Part shown: positions 32,633-42,821 of the stretch, piece after piece | Layout: every line of letters begins with the position of its first letter | Position numbering within the stretch: position 1 is the stretch's first letter | NCBI RefSeq assembly: GCF_003955715.1 | Contig: NZ_CP034463.1 | Location: 1,488,001 to 1,552,000 of the forward strand | Source: Streptomyces aquilus | Lineage (GTDB): Bacteria > Actinomycetota > Actinomycetes > Streptomycetales > Streptomycetaceae | Direction: 5' to 3' | Length of the DNA: 64,000 nucleotides | Notes under the pieces: model-generated | Database searches by the model: none | The model's input: the letters and a program-made list of their open reading frames with translations, nothing else | What the model was told of the DNA's origin: nothing | Position numbers and translations under genes: made by a program

Positions 32633-33943
32633 CTACTTGCGGCCGGGGGTCCAGTTCATGCCCCAGCCGTAGGCGTAGTCGACGGTCCGCTGCGGGCTCA
32701 CGCCGCGCTCGGGCACCAGGTAGCGGGCCTCGCGCTGGACCACCAGGTCGGAGCCGGTGTTGGTGATGAGGGCGAGCGCGCACACCGTCGAGGGGACGGT
32801 GCACTCGTCGAGCGAGAAGTCGATCGGGGCGCCGTACTGCGGCTGGAGGGTCACGGTGGCGTGCAGGTCGGCGAAGGAGCGCGCGCCCTCGTAGATGGTG
32901 ACGAAGACCAGGATGCGGCGGAAGAGCTGCTTGTGGTCGAGGTTGATCGTGAGGTTCTCGCCGCTCGCGACGGCGCCGGTGCGGTCGTCGCCGTCGAGGT
33001 GGATGAACGGCGGCCGGTGCAGGGAGCCGAAGGCGTTGCCGAGGGCCTGGACGACGCCCTTGCTGCCGTCGGTGAGTTCGTACAGGGCGCACAGGTCGAG
33101 GTCGAGGTCGTTGTGCATGGCGACCGGGCGGCCGAGCTTGCCGGCCCACCCCGAGAACTGCTTGCGCACCTCCCAGTTGAGGTTGACGCGCATCGCGCCG
33201 GAGGTGCCGCCCTGCTTGGTCAGCGAGACCGAGGGGGACGCCTTGGTGAGCGTGACCTTCGTCAGGCGGACCGGCTGGGCCGGGGCTGCCGGAGGGGCCA
33301 CCGGCGGTGCGGCGGGCGGAGGCGCCATGGTCACCGGGGGCATGGGCGGGGGTGCGGTGACGGGGGGTGCCACCACCGGCGCGGGCGGTGCCGTCGGCGT
33401 CGCGGCGGCGGCCTGCTGGGGTTCGTCCACCGTGATGCCGAAGTCGGTGGCCAGTCCTTCGAGTCCGCTGCTGTAGCCCTGGCCGACGGCACGGAACTTC
33501 CAGGCGCCCTGACGGCGGTAGAACTCGCCCAGCACGAAAGCGGTTTCGACGGTCGCGCCGGTGCTGTCGAAGCGGGCGACGACGGCGCCCTGTGCGGCGT
33601 CCTTGACCTCGATGTGGAGGCCCGGCACCTGTCCGAAGGCGCCGCCGTCGGCGGAGGCGGCCAGCACGATCGTCTCGATCGCGGGCTCCACGCGCGCGAG
33701 GTCGACGAGCAGCGTGTCGATCACCTGACCGCCGGCGTTGCGCTTGCCCTCGTGCCGGACCGCGCCGGAGGAGTGCACGGGCTGGTTGTAGAAGACGAAG
33801 TCGCTGTCGGAGCGCACCTTGCCGCCGACCAGGAGCAGTGCCGACGCGTCGGCGTCGGGCACCCCCGGCCCGGTGCTCCAGCCCAATTCGACCCGCAGCG
33901 CCGTGGCCGGCACCGGAGTATTGGATCCTTTCGGCATTGACAT
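32633..33943 (-). CDS. Tandem TerD-type stress protein
   Basis: 436 residues. Two TerD-like domains are joined by a Pro/Ala linker (about 180-232). The first has [34 protein letters not shown] and [22 protein letters not shown]. The second begins [20 protein letters not shown] and contains [19 protein letters not shown] and the calcium-site-like HLDGDDRTG. TerD proteins bind calcium and are linked to tellurite, phage and stress resistance. ATG 33943 has GGGGGCGG at the right distance; ATG 33955 and GTG 33958 just upstream are less likely. The second domain resembles TerA more than TerD. Confidence 0.82.
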   Translation of the reverse strand: MSMPKGSNTPVPATALRVELGWSTGPGVPDADASALLLVGGKVRSDSDFVFYNQPVHSSGAVRHEGKRNAGGQVIDTLLVDLARVEPAIETIVLAASADGGAFGQVPGLHIEVKDAAQGAVVARFDSTGATVETAFVLGEFYRRQGAWKFRAVGQGYSSGLEGLATDFGITVDEPQQAAAATPTAPPAPVVAPPVTAPPPMPPVTMAPPPAAPPVAPPAAPAQPVRLTKVTLTKASPSVSLTKQGGTSGAMRVNLNWEVRKQFSGWAGKLGRPVAMHNDLDLDLCALYELTDGSKGVVQALGNAFGSLHRPPFIHLDGDDRTGAVASGENLTINLDHKQLFRRILVFVTIYEGARSFADLHATVTLQPQYGAPIDFSLDECTVPSTVCALALITNTGSDLVVQREARYLVPERGVSPQRTVDYAYGWGMNWTPGRK

Positions 33944-34233
33944 GTCCGCCCCCATCACGTGTCACCGCGCCAGGCATGTCCCGGCAGCCCATTGGTTCTC
34001 TACAGGGCCAACCTATTCCCCGAGACGGCGAACTCCCATGACGCGCACAGAAAGATCGTTCTCCAACCGCCGGTAACCCGCCCGGAACTCGGCCTTTACA
34101 GGATCCGAACGCAGGTAGCGGTCCCTTTTTGCCGAGTTCGCTCGCATTGGGGATCCCAGGCCACTGCCGACACGGAAAACAACCCTCTTATCGGTCTCCC
34201 CAACCAGCACATCGTGGGCTTAACTTATGTGCC

Positions 34234-34668
34234 ATGACCTCCCCCCGCTCCACTTATGGCGGCGGCTACTACTCCGCCTCCTTCCCGGACACTCCGATCT
34301 ATGACTCGCTCGTGGCCGAGCGGGGCACCCCGCAGATCGCCCCGATCCGGGTCCCGGCCGAGTACGCCATGCCGAGCAGCAGCAATCTGCCCGCGCTGCC
34401 GTCCGCGCTGCCCGCCCTCCCGGCGGGACCGTCCCAGCCCTCCTACGGCTACCCGCAGGCGCAGCAGCCCTCGCCGCTGCAGCAGGCGCCCGCCGCCTAC
34501 ATCCCGCAGCAGGCCTCCGCGCCTCGCGGTTACCCCGGGCCGCAGCAACAGCAGCCGCGTCCGATGAACCAGGGCATGGGCTACGAGGCGATGCGCCCCG
34601 CGGCTCCCCGGCCCGCTCCGGCGCCGTACCAGGACCCGTACAACAACCAGCAGTACCGCGGCTACTGA
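34234..34668 (+). CDS. Conserved Streptomyces Pro/Gln/Tyr-rich protein (DUF6643-type)
   Basis: 144 residues. The N-terminus (MTSPRSTYGGGYYSASFPDTPIYDSL, then QIAPIRVPAEY) is conserved in Streptomyces in my memory as DUF6643; the rest is low-complexity Pro, Gln, Ala and Tyr. No fold, TM segment or catalytic motif is visible. The 290 bases upstream (33944-34233) are AT-rich and non-coding, with a TTAACTTATG stretch just before the ATG that may include the -10 box, so a short leader is likely. Function unknown. Confidence 0.7.
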   Translation: MTSPRSTYGGGYYSASFPDTPIYDSLVAERGTPQIAPIRVPAEYAMPSSSNLPALPSALPALPAGPSQPSYGYPQAQQPSPLQQAPAAYIPQQASAPRGYPGPQQQQPRPMNQGMGYEAMRPAAPRPAPAPYQDPYNNQQYRGY

Positions 34669-34686
34669 GCCGACCCCGGGACTGTC

Positions 34687-34702
34687 CGTGCCTGCTGGCA
34701 CG
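34687..34702. terminator. Small hairpin before the MOSC gene
   Basis: CGTGCC-TGCT-GGCACG is a perfect 6-bp stem with a 4-base loop, 8 bases before ATG 34711. It may end the upstream transcript or shade the MOSC start. Confidence 0.35.
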
Positions 34703-34710
34703 ATGGGTCC

Positions 34711-35538
34711 ATGGGGAATGCGCAGCTTCAGTCGATTCACGTACATCCGGTCAAGGCGTTCCGGGGCCTCGCGCCCCGGGAGGCCGTCGTGGAGCCCTGG
34801 GGGCTGGCCGGAGACCGGCGCTGGGCGCTGATCGACGACGGGGGAAAGGTCGTCACACAACGCCAGCAACCGCGCATCGCGCTCGCCGCCGCCGAGCTTC
34901 TGCCCGGCGGCGGCGTTCGCTTGTCCGCACCCGGCATGGAGCCGCTGACGGTGCCCGTGCCGCGCCCGCTCGGCACCGTGCCGATGCAGATCTTCCGGGA
35001 CAAAGTGGAGGCGGTACCCGCCGAGGACCCGGCCGTGCACGCCTGGTGCAGCGCCTATCTGGGCGCGGACGTCCGGCTGGTGCACATGGACGAGCCCGCG
35101 ACGCGCCGGCCCGTCGACCCCGAGTACGCGCGCGAGGGCGAGACCGTCAGCTTCGCCGACGGCTATCCGCTGCTGGCCACCACGACCGCCTCCCTGGACG
35201 CCCTCAACTCCCTGATCGCGCAGGGTGATCACGCGGCCGAGGGTCCGCTGCCGATGAACCGGTTCCGGCCCAACGTGGTCGTGTCCGGCACCGATCCCTG
35301 GGCCGAGGACCACTGGTCCCGCCTCGCGATCGGCGAGGTCGTGTTCCGCGTCGCCAAGAGCTGCGGCCGCTGCGTCGTGACCACCACCGACCAGGACAGC
35401 GCCGAGCGCGGCAAGGAACCCCTGCTCACGCTCGGCCGCCATCGGCGTCTGGACGGCAAGCTGGTCTTCGGGCAGAACCTCGTCCCCCTCACACCGGGCG
35501 TGATCCGCGTCGGCGACCCGGTCTCGGTCCTGGAGTAG
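34711..35538 (+). CDS. MOSC domain protein
   Basis: 275 residues. An N-terminal beta-barrel (HVHPVKAFRGLAPREAVVEPWGLAGDRRW, residues 8-38) is followed by a MOSC domain ending RFRPNVVVSG, and VAKSCGRCVVTTTDQDSAER, which holds the conserved Cys used for sulfur or Moco binding, then GQNLVPLTPGVIRVGDPV. The layout matches YcbX-like proteins that reduce N-hydroxylated compounds with molybdenum cofactor. Electron partner unknown; no ferredoxin domain is fused. Confidence 0.87.
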   Translation: MGNAQLQSIHVHPVKAFRGLAPREAVVEPWGLAGDRRWALIDDGGKVVTQRQQPRIALAAAELLPGGGVRLSAPGMEPLTVPVPRPLGTVPMQIFRDKVEAVPAEDPAVHAWCSAYLGADVRLVHMDEPATRRPVDPEYAREGETVSFADGYPLLATTTASLDALNSLIAQGDHAAEGPLPMNRFRPNVVVSGTDPWAEDHWSRLAIGEVVFRVAKSCGRCVVTTTDQDSAERGKEPLLTLGRHRRLDGKLVFGQNLVPLTPGVIRVGDPVSVLE

Positions 35539-35713
35539 AAGAGATCCGTTCGAGGGCCGCTCGCGGGAACCAGCGCCAGGGCGCGTGGCGTTGGCAGGTG
35601 TGAGAAGTTCATAAGAAGGGCCCGGCGCGGGTGATTTCCCTCTCTCTTCGCCCGGCTCCGCGGGTGATCTGCCGTCCCGAGAGTTATCACGGAACGGGAA
35701 GGGGGTGCGGACC

Positions 35714-36319
35714 GTGCGAGCGATCAGCGGACTCTGGCGCTGGCGGCACAATCCGCTGCGCCGTGCGACCGACCTCGCCGAGGCCTGGGTCGCACTCGCG
35801 GCACTGCTGCTGATCCTGGTCGCCACACCACTGACCGGCGCTGTCGTCGGCAGCGTGGCCCAGGACGCCCTACAACAGTCCGTCCGGCAGCAGCAGACGT
35901 CCCGTCACGAGGTCACGGCCACCGTGACCCGCGCCCTGGGCCGTTCCCCGCTGGACGCCGATCCCGAGACGACCACCGGCAGGGATCTGCGCAGCCGCGT
36001 CCTCGCCGACTGGACCGCGCCGGACGGCACCGCGCAGCACGGCCCGGCGATGGCGAACCTCAAACACCCGCACAGCGGCGACCACTTCCCGATCTGGACG
36101 GACTCCCACGGCCGCATAGTGGCCCGCCCCCTGGACTCCGCGACCGCCACCACGCACGCGGTCCTCGCCGGAGTCGGCGCGGCCCTGCTCGGCATCGGTC
36201 TCGTCGAGGCCGGCAGGCGGCTGATCGTCTGGCGCATGGTCCGTCGCCGGTACGCCCGTTGGGACCAGGCCTGGGCCAAGGCGGGCCCGGACTGGGGCAG
36301 GACCGGGACCGGCAGCTGA
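35714..36319 (+). CDS. Rv1733c-type membrane protein
   Basis: 201 residues. [20 protein letters not shown] and the following TM helix ([20 protein letters not shown]), a central extracytoplasmic loop and a second TM helix ([20 protein letters not shown]) match the actinobacterial Rv1733c family; function unknown. GTG 35714 is preferred over GTG 35705 because GGGAAGGGGG sits 8 bases before it but would touch the earlier codon. Confidence 0.72.
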   Translation: MRAISGLWRWRHNPLRRATDLAEAWVALAALLLILVATPLTGAVVGSVAQDALQQSVRQQQTSRHEVTATVTRALGRSPLDADPETTTGRDLRSRVLADWTAPDGTAQHGPAMANLKHPHSGDHFPIWTDSHGRIVARPLDSATATTHAVLAGVGAALLGIGLVEAGRRLIVWRMVRRRYARWDQAWAKAGPDWGRTGTGS

Positions 36320-36428
36320 CAGCCTTCCCACTCTGGTCAACCCACCACCCGCACGCACGCTACGGTGGACCGGCCGAGGCATTCGGCATCCAGACCCGCG
36401 TACCACGAGGTGGGGGCACAGCAACGCC

Positions 36429-38867
36429 ATGGCACAGGGCACGGTCCAGGTGACGCACACCGGCACATCGCGGTGGCGGCGCCGCACGGGTGAGTACGCG
36501 TCGCTCGCCGCCGCCCTGGAGGCCGCGGCCGACGGCGACGTCCTCACCGTCGCCCCCGGCACCTACCGGGAGAACCTCGTCGTGCAGCGGGCGGTGACCC
36601 TGCGTGGCCCCGAGGGCTCCCCCGGTTCGGTACGGATCGCGCCGCTGGACGGGGTGCCGCTCACCGTACGGGCCTCGGCCGTGGTGCAGGACCTGCATGT
36701 GGAGGGCCAGGACGCGGCGGCACCGGCGCTGCTCGTCGAGGAGGGCACGCCCGAACTGACGGACATCCGGATCGTCACCCGGTCCGCGGCCGGCATCGAG
36801 GTGCGCGGCGGCGCCCGCCCGACGGTGCGGCGCTGCACGGTCGACAACCCGGCCGGGGTCGGCATCGCCGTACTCGACGGCGGGGGCGGGGTGTTCGAGG
36901 AGTGCGAGGTCGTCGCCGCCGGTCAGGCCGGTGTCGCGGTCCGCGGCGGCGCCCACCCGCGCCTGGAGCGCTGCCGGGTGCACCACGCCTCCGGGGTGGG
37001 GCTGTCGGTGACCGGCGAGAACTCCGCGCTGGAAGCGGTGGGTTGCGAGGTCTACGAGGTGCGGGGCAGCGGTGTCCAGGTCACGGGCCGGGCCACCGCG
37101 CATCTCACCGACTGCGATGTGCACCGCACCACCGCCGACGGGGTCACCCTCGACACGGACGCCGTGCTCACGCTGGCCGACTGCCGCATCCACGACATCC
37201 CCGAGAACGCCGTGGACCTGCGCTCGCGCTCGGTCCTGACGCTGACCCGCACGACGGTGCGTCAGTTCGGGCGCAACGGCCTGTCGGTGTGGGACCCGGG
37301 CACCCGCGTGGACGCCAACCAGTGCGAGATCTTCGACAGCACCGGCGACTACCCGGCGGTGTGGGTCAGCGACGGCGCGACGGCGGTGCTGGACTCCTGC
37401 CGGGTGCACGACGTGCCGGACGCGCTGTTCGTCCTCGACCGCGGCTCGCGCGCGGACGTCGTCGACAGCGACCTCTCCCAGGTCCGCAACACGGCCGTGT
37501 CGGTGAGCGACGGAGCCACCGCACAGCTCGACGACTGCCGGATCCGCGATGCCGCGACCGGCGCCTGGTTCCGCGACCACGGCAGCGGCGGCACTCTCAA
37601 CAACTGCACGGTGGACGGCACCCAGACCGGCGTGATCGTCACCAAGGGCGCCGACCCCACCATCGAGCGCTGCACGGTCGACTCCCCGGCCGAGGCCGGC
37701 TTCTACGTCTCCGCGGGCGGCCGGGGCAGCTTCCTCAACTGCCGTGTCACGGGCAGCTCCGGCTACGGCTTCCACGTCATAGACGGCTGCCGCGCGACCC
37801 TGCGCAAGTGCCGCACGGAGCGGTGCGGGCGCGGCGGCTACGAGTTCGCGGACGCGGGGCCCGACACCGGTTCCGGCACGGGTCCGATCGTCGAGGACTG
37901 CACGAGCGACGAGAGCACGGGCCTGCGGCCCCCCGCCGCGGTGGAGACCGCCGTGCAGACGGCGAGCCAGTCCCCCGGCCTGCTCGGCACCATTCCCGGG
38001 CAGCGCACCACCGAGCAGGAACCGCCGGTCACCCCCGCCGAGCCGGAGCAGCCCTCGCGCACCTCGAAGGCCGTTCTCGGTGAACTCGACGCGCTGGTGG
38101 GCCTGGACAGCGTCAAGCGCGAGGTGCGGGCCCTCACCGACATGATCGAGGTCGGCCGCCGCCGGCAGCAGGCGGGCCTCAAGGCGGCGTCCGTCAAACG
38201 GCACCTGGTCTTCACCGGCTCCCCCGGCACCGGCAAGACCACCGTCGCCCGGCTCTACGGCGAGATCCTCGCCTCCCTCGGCGTGCTGGAGAAGGGTCAT
38301 CTCGTCGAGGTGTCCCGCGTCGACCTGGTCGGCGAGCACATCGGCTCCACGGCGATCCGCACCCAGGAGGCCTTCGACAAGGCGCGCGGCGGAGTGCTGT
38401 TCATCGACGAGGCGTACGCCCTGTCACCGGAGGACTCCGGCCGTGACTTCGGCAAGGAGGCCATCGACACGCTCGTGAAGCTGATGGAGGACCACCGGGA
38501 CGCGGTCGTGGTGATCGTCGCGGGCTACACGGCCGAGATGGAGCGCTTCCTGTCGGTCAACCCCGGTGTGGCGTCCCGCTTCTCACGGACCATCACCTTC
38601 GGCGACTACGCGCCCGACGAACTGCTGAGGATCGTCGAGCAGCAGGCGGACGAGCACGAGTACCGGCTGGCGCCGGGTGCGCCGGAGGCCCTGCTGAAGT
38701 ACTTCACGGCGATCCCGAAGGGCCCCGCGTTCGGCAACGGCCGCACCGCCCGCCAGACCTTCGAGGCGATGGTGGAACGGCACGCGAGCCGGGTCGCCCA
38801 CGTCGAGGAGCCGAGCAAGGACGACCTGACGCTGCTGTTCGCGGAGGACCTGCCGGAACTCCCCTGA
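36429..38867 (+). CDS. Right-handed beta-helix repeat protein fused to a CbbX-like AAA+ ATPase
   Basis: 812 residues. Residues about 20-470 are a long parallel beta-helix with Cys-bearing rungs ([44 protein letters not shown], and others at about 23-residue spacing). A linker of about 70 residues leads to an AAA+ domain starting [21 protein letters not shown], with Walker A GSPGTGKT at 597-604, Walker B VLFIDEA at about 656-662, and SRFSRTITF near 715. The ATPase part is of the CbbX/SpoVK/EccA type. No secretion signal is visible, so the helix is presumably cytoplasmic and may bind the substrate that the ATPase remodels. Client unknown. Confidence 0.82.
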   Translation: MAQGTVQVTHTGTSRWRRRTGEYASLAAALEAAADGDVLTVAPGTYRENLVVQRAVTLRGPEGSPGSVRIAPLDGVPLTVRASAVVQDLHVEGQDAAAPALLVEEGTPELTDIRIVTRSAAGIEVRGGARPTVRRCTVDNPAGVGIAVLDGGGGVFEECEVVAAGQAGVAVRGGAHPRLERCRVHHASGVGLSVTGENSALEAVGCEVYEVRGSGVQVTGRATAHLTDCDVHRTTADGVTLDTDAVLTLADCRIHDIPENAVDLRSRSVLTLTRTTVRQFGRNGLSVWDPGTRVDANQCEIFDSTGDYPAVWVSDGATAVLDSCRVHDVPDALFVLDRGSRADVVDSDLSQVRNTAVSVSDGATAQLDDCRIRDAATGAWFRDHGSGGTLNNCTVDGTQTGVIVTKGADPTIERCTVDSPAEAGFYVSAGGRGSFLNCRVTGSSGYGFHVIDGCRATLRKCRTERCGRGGYEFADAGPDTGSGTGPIVEDCTSDESTGLRPPAAVETAVQTASQSPGLLGTIPGQRTTEQEPPVTPAEPEQPSRTSKAVLGELDALVGLDSVKREVRALTDMIEVGRRRQQAGLKAASVKRHLVFTGSPGTGKTTVARLYGEILASLGVLEKGHLVEVSRVDLVGEHIGSTAIRTQEAFDKARGGVLFIDEAYALSPEDSGRDFGKEAIDTLVKLMEDHRDAVVVIVAGYTAEMERFLSVNPGVASRFSRTITFGDYAPDELLRIVEQQADEHEYRLAPGAPEALLKYFTAIPKGPAFGNGRTARQTFEAMVERHASRVAHVEEPSKDDLTLLFAEDLPELP

Positions 38868-38874
38868 CCCGGCG

Positions 38875-41160
38875 CTACCGCTGCGCCGGTACGTCCGGTC
38901 GCAGCCTCGCCAGCAGTTTCGCCCGCTCCTGCGCGAACGCGGGGTCTGCCTGGTAGTCGGAGTGGCCGAGGATCGGGGCCGGCAGCGGGTGTTGCTCGGT
39001 TCGGCCGTAGGCGAGGGGGTCCTTGAGGGGTTCGTGGTCGACCTCGGGACCGCAGTCGCCGGACAGGCGCATGGGGCCGCCGATCGGGTCGGTGGGCCGG
39101 TAGAGATTGCGCCAGCAGGCGACGTCGTGGTGGAGGGCGCTGAGTGCGGCCGGTCCGAAGTGGGCCGGGAACCAGCGGCCGTAGAGGCGTTCCAGCGGTG
39201 AGCCGTAGGTGAGCAGGGCGACCCGCCGGCGGTCGGCGGGGGTCAGTTGCCAGGCCGCGGCGGCGGCGAGGACGCTGCCCTGGGAGTGCCCGGAGATCAC
39301 CAGGCGGCCGCCGGTGGCGCGGGTCCAGGTGGCCACCCGCCAGGTGAGGTCGGGTACGGCGCGTTCGGCGTAGCAGGGCGGCGCGAAGGGGTGGGCGGCG
39401 CGCGGCCAGAAGGTGCCGACGTCCCACAGGATGCCGATGGTGCGGCGGGCGGAGGGGTCCTTGTAGGCGCGCCTGCCCCAGGTGACGAAGAGTATGAAGC
39501 CGAACCCGATCAGCCAGGAGCCGAGCGCCTGGGCGGTGTCGGCGGCGCCCTGGAGGAAGGCGTACGAGTCTCCGGCCGCCTCGGCCGGCACTTTCTGCGT
39601 CGTCATCGCGCCGACCAGCGCGCCCGCGCCCAGGAGCAGGGTGACGGCGGAGGTGACGCCGAGGATGCGCGGCGCCCGGTCGGTGAGGGTGGCCAGGGCG
39701 CGGGCGGTGGCGATGCCGCGGCTGCGGGCCCGGTCCTTGGGTTCTCCCGGGTAGTCGGTGTCGAGGGCGGTCAGCTCGGCCCGGCGCAGCCGCCAGGCGC
39801 GTCGGCCCAGCCGGCCGCCGAGCACGAGCAGGACGACGAGGAGCGGCGGGATCACCGATGCCTGCCAGGTCAGCAGGACCGGTGGACCGGGGATCGAGGC
39901 GCCGGTGCCGTCCAGCCAGTCGGCAACCCGCTGGGAGACCCCGCCGGACATCACCCCGCCGAGCGCGCAGGCCAGCATCGCGACCGCGGGGCCGCCGAGG
40001 CCGCGCATCGCGGCACGCGGATCGGGATGCGTACGGTGCAGGACACGGGCGACGACGGCCAGGACGATCACGATCAGCCCCTGGACCAGGGCGATGCCGC
40101 CGAAGGTCGCGTCCCCCGGCAGCCGCCCCCGCGACTCCCACCCCGGCCGCTCCCAGCCCGCGTACACCAGGGTGAGCAGGAGCAGCCCGAGCGCGGCGAG
40201 CGGGAGACGTCGTACGAGATGCTCGTCGAGCTCCCGGTCGAGGCGATGCTCGCTGCGGCCCCGGCGGCACACCACCCAGACGACGATCACCCCGCCGACG
40301 GCGATCGCCAGGAGAAGCAGCCGGCCGAGCGTGTCGAGCGGGGCGGGTCCGCCCGGACGGCGGTCGAAGCCGGCCGCCGCCGAGGCGACGGCCGCGGCGA
40401 CGGTCAGCAGGGCCGCGGCGGTGTGCGCGGCGCGCAGCCGGGCCACCAGCCGGCGGCCGTACCAGAAGCCGGGGCGGCCGAGGGCGGTGCGGGCGGTGTC
40501 CTCGTCGTGCTCGTCCGGGTGGGTCAGGGGCTGCTGGGACTCGTACGCGTTCCAGGTGCGGTGGGACAAGTACCACAGCAGGCCGGTCAGCGCGGCGGGC
40601 AGCAGGGCGGCGACGGCGAGGCGGCGGCCGGGGCGGCTCCACCAGCCGCCGTCGGAGACGGTCGGGGACAGGAAGCCCAGCCAGGAGTGCCGGTCGGCGC
40701 ACGCGCGCGTGCCCGCGCACTGCCAGGCGGTCAGGTCGAGGGCGACCTCGCAGACCGCCGCGACCAGCAGCACCGTCAAGGTCAGGGCGGCGAGTCGCAC
40801 CAGCAGTCCGTACAGGCGGACCGTCCGCGTACGGCCGCGGGCGCTCGGGCGCATCCAGTGGGCGAGGTTGACCACCATGAACGGCAGCAGCAACAGCCAC
40901 AGCGCGCGGGAGGAGTTGCCGGAGGTCAGATTGCACCAGACGTACGCCTCGGGCACCGGCTCCTCGCCGCGCCCCCGAGGTCGTCCGGTGTCGGCGTCGA
41001 CGTCCTCGGCGCGCCGGAACACGGCCGCCGTGTCGTCGCCGCTGATCCGCACGGTCCGCGGATCGTCGAGCATCTTCTCGGGCGTCGTCCCGCCCACCCC
41101 GTGGACCAGCAGCTCCAGGGCGGAGCCGGTCGTCGAGGCACGTTCCTGAGCACGTTCCAC
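38875..41160 (-). CDS. Large membrane protein with C-terminal lipase-like alpha/beta-hydrolase region
   Basis: 761 residues. ALELLVHGVGGTTPEKML opens the chain in a way usual for alpha/beta hydrolases (HG oxyanion region). About nine TM helices follow. The C-terminal cytoplasmic or exterior domain holds the nucleophile elbow GHSQGS (LVISGHSQGSVLAAAAA), so the hydrolase fold may be split by the membrane part. The substrate is unknown; lipid or ester hydrolysis is the best guess. GTG 41160 has GGGGGAAG upstream; GTG 41241 would add 27 residues without conserved sequence. The stop lies 7 bases from the convergent beta-helix/AAA+ gene. Confidence 0.6.
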   Translation of the reverse strand: MERAQERASTTGSALELLVHGVGGTTPEKMLDDPRTVRISGDDTAAVFRRAEDVDADTGRPRGRGEEPVPEAYVWCNLTSGNSSRALWLLLLPFMVVNLAHWMRPSARGRTRTVRLYGLLVRLAALTLTVLLVAAVCEVALDLTAWQCAGTRACADRHSWLGFLSPTVSDGGWWSRPGRRLAVAALLPAALTGLLWYLSHRTWNAYESQQPLTHPDEHDEDTARTALGRPGFWYGRRLVARLRAAHTAAALLTVAAAVASAAAGFDRRPGGPAPLDTLGRLLLLAIAVGGVIVVWVVCRRGRSEHRLDRELDEHLVRRLPLAALGLLLLTLVYAGWERPGWESRGRLPGDATFGGIALVQGLIVIVLAVVARVLHRTHPDPRAAMRGLGGPAVAMLACALGGVMSGGVSQRVADWLDGTGASIPGPPVLLTWQASVIPPLLVVLLVLGGRLGRRAWRLRRAELTALDTDYPGEPKDRARSRGIATARALATLTDRAPRILGVTSAVTLLLGAGALVGAMTTQKVPAEAAGDSYAFLQGAADTAQALGSWLIGFGFILFVTWGRRAYKDPSARRTIGILWDVGTFWPRAAHPFAPPCYAERAVPDLTWRVATWTRATGGRLVISGHSQGSVLAAAAAWQLTPADRRRVALLTYGSPLERLYGRWFPAHFGPAALSALHHDVACWRNLYRPTDPIGGPMRLSGDCGPEVDHEPLKDPLAYGRTEQHPLPAPILGHSDYQADPAFAQERAKLLARLRPDVPAQR

Positions 41161-41431
41161 TGTTTCGCACTTCCCCCGTGACGCGCCGTCTGCATGTGTC
41201 GGTGCGGGCTCAAGGATCTCCGCCGGGAGAGGCTCGTGCACCCCTCGTCACGGAATCTCCCCGATCCGTGTGACGGACGGGAGAACGACGGGGTGAAGGT
41301 GACATGCGCGCGTCGTGACAGTCGGTGCCGCGACCCGTACCGTCACGTGCGAGGATGGGACGTCCGCGGGCTGGTGGGAGCCGGTGCGCCGGGCGTGTCG
41401 AACGGATTGCGGCGAAAGGACCGGAGCGTAC

Positions 41432-42244
41432 GTGAGTGAGAATCAGAACCTCCTCGCGGAGCAGCGGCGCGCCCTCATCCTGGACGAGGTGCGGCGGCGC
41501 GGCGGCGTCCGGGTCAACGAGCTGACGCGCAAGCTCGGCGTGTCGGACATGACGGTGCGCCGCGATCTGGACGCGCTGGCCCGGCAGGGTGTCCTGGAGA
41601 AGGTGCACGGCGGTGCGGTGCCGGTGGTCGAGGCGAGCACCCACGAGCCGGGCTTCGAGGCCAAGTCGGGTCTGGAGCTGTCGGCCAAGGAGGACATCGC
41701 GCGCGCGGCGGCCGAACTGGTCGCGCCGGGCAGCGCGATCGCCCTGTCGGGCGGTACGACGACGTACGCGCTGGCCCACCATCTGCTGGACGTGCCGGAT
41801 CTGACGGTCGTCACCAACTCGGTGCGGGTGGCCGACGTGTTCCACGCGGCACAGCGCACCTCGGGCCCGCGGCAGGGCGCGGCCACGGTCGTGCTGACCG
41901 GCGGTGTGCGCACCCCGTCCGACTCCCTGGTGGGTCCGGTCGCCGACCAGGCGATCGCCGCGCTCCACTTCGACGTGCTCTTCCTCGGTGTCCACGGCAT
42001 ATCGGTCGAGGCCGGCCTGTCCACGCCGAACCTCGCGGAGGCGGAGACCAACCGCCGCCTCGTGCAGTCGGCGCGCCGGGTCGTGGTGGTCGCCGACCAC
42101 ACCAAGTGGGGCACGGTGGGCCTGAGTTCGTTCGCGGCGCTGGAGCAGGTCGACACGCTGGTGACGGACGCCGGGCTGCCGACGGCGGCGCGCGAGGAGG
42201 TCGCCGAGCATCTGCGGCGGCTGGTGGTGGCCGGCGAGGACTGA
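41432..42244 (+). CDS. DeoR-family transcriptional regulator
   Basis: 270 residues. The N-terminal winged helix (AEQRRALILDEVRRRGGVRVNELTRKLGVSDMTVRRDLDALARQGVLEKVHGGA) is the DeoR signature. The C-terminal sensor domain (SGGTTTYALAHHL, TNSVRVADVF, LTGGVRTPSDSLVGPVAD, VVVADHTKWG) binds a phosphorylated sugar in family members. GTG 41432 lies 10 bases after AAAGGACCGG. No sugar gene is nearby, so its target is unclear. It is divergent from the lipase-like membrane gene with a 271-base gap in which no other gene is seen. Confidence 0.9.
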   Translation: MSENQNLLAEQRRALILDEVRRRGGVRVNELTRKLGVSDMTVRRDLDALARQGVLEKVHGGAVPVVEASTHEPGFEAKSGLELSAKEDIARAAAELVAPGSAIALSGGTTTYALAHHLLDVPDLTVVTNSVRVADVFHAAQRTSGPRQGAATVVLTGGVRTPSDSLVGPVADQAIAALHFDVLFLGVHGISVEAGLSTPNLAEAETNRRLVQSARRVVVVADHTKWGTVGLSSFAALEQVDTLVTDAGLPTAAREEVAEHLRRLVVAGED

Positions 42245-42314
42245 GCCGGTACAGACAGTTGATGGTGCGTCAGCTACGGTGACACCCTCCGTTCACTACG
42301 AGGAGGGTGGGGCC

Positions 42315-42821
42315 ATGGCGCACCAACTGCGCGAGGTGGGGCTCGACTTCGTCGAGCGGGCACCCGTACGGCTGGTCTTCGCACGGGACATGTCCGCCCC
42401 TCCGGAGCAGGTCTTCCGGGCGCTCGCGGATGATGTGCCGGGCTGGGCGGAGTGGTTCGCCGCGGTGACGCTGGCCCGGCCCACCGGCGACGGCACCACC
42501 CGCGAGATACATCTCAAGGGCGGCGGGCGTTTCCAGGAGACGATCATCGCGGCCAAGGAGCCGGAGGTGTACGCCTACCGCGTGGACGTCGCCAATGTGC
42601 CCGGGGTCCGGACCCTCGTCGAGGAGTGGCGGCTCGCCCCCTCGGGCACCGGCACCCATGTGCGCTGGACGTTCGCGACGGACGGCACCGCCGCCTACCG
42701 CCTCGCCATGAGGCTCGCCGCGCCCGGACTGGGGCGCGCGTTCCGGGACGCGGCCACCGCACTGGACCGGCGGCTGACGAAACAGGCCTCAGCAGGGCCA
42801 GACGCCGGTCTCCAGCAGTGA
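42315..42821 (+). CDS. SRPBCC (START/polyketide cyclase-like) family protein
   Basis: 168 residues. [43 protein letters not shown] and the closing long helix ([21 protein letters not shown]) follow the Bet v1-like order. Such proteins bind hydrophobic ligands or catalyse aromatase-type reactions. ATG 42315 has AGGAGGGTGGGG upstream. Its last 33 bases overlap the end of the convergent cysteine synthase-like gene. Confidence 0.8.
   Translation: MAHQLREVGLDFVERAPVRLVFARDMSAPPEQVFRALADDVPGWAEWFAAVTLARPTGDGTTREIHLKGGGRFQETIIAAKEPEVYAYRVDVANVPGVRTLVEEWRLAPSGTGTHVRWTFATDGTAAYRLAMRLAAPGLGRAFRDAATALDRRLTKQASAGPDAGLQQ

Noticed and set aside
34013..34210. Possible 65-residue gene on the minus strand in the gap before the DUF6643-type gene
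   Set aside because: No conserved feature, no convincing ribosome-binding site, and the region is more likely the promoter of the plus-strand gene.
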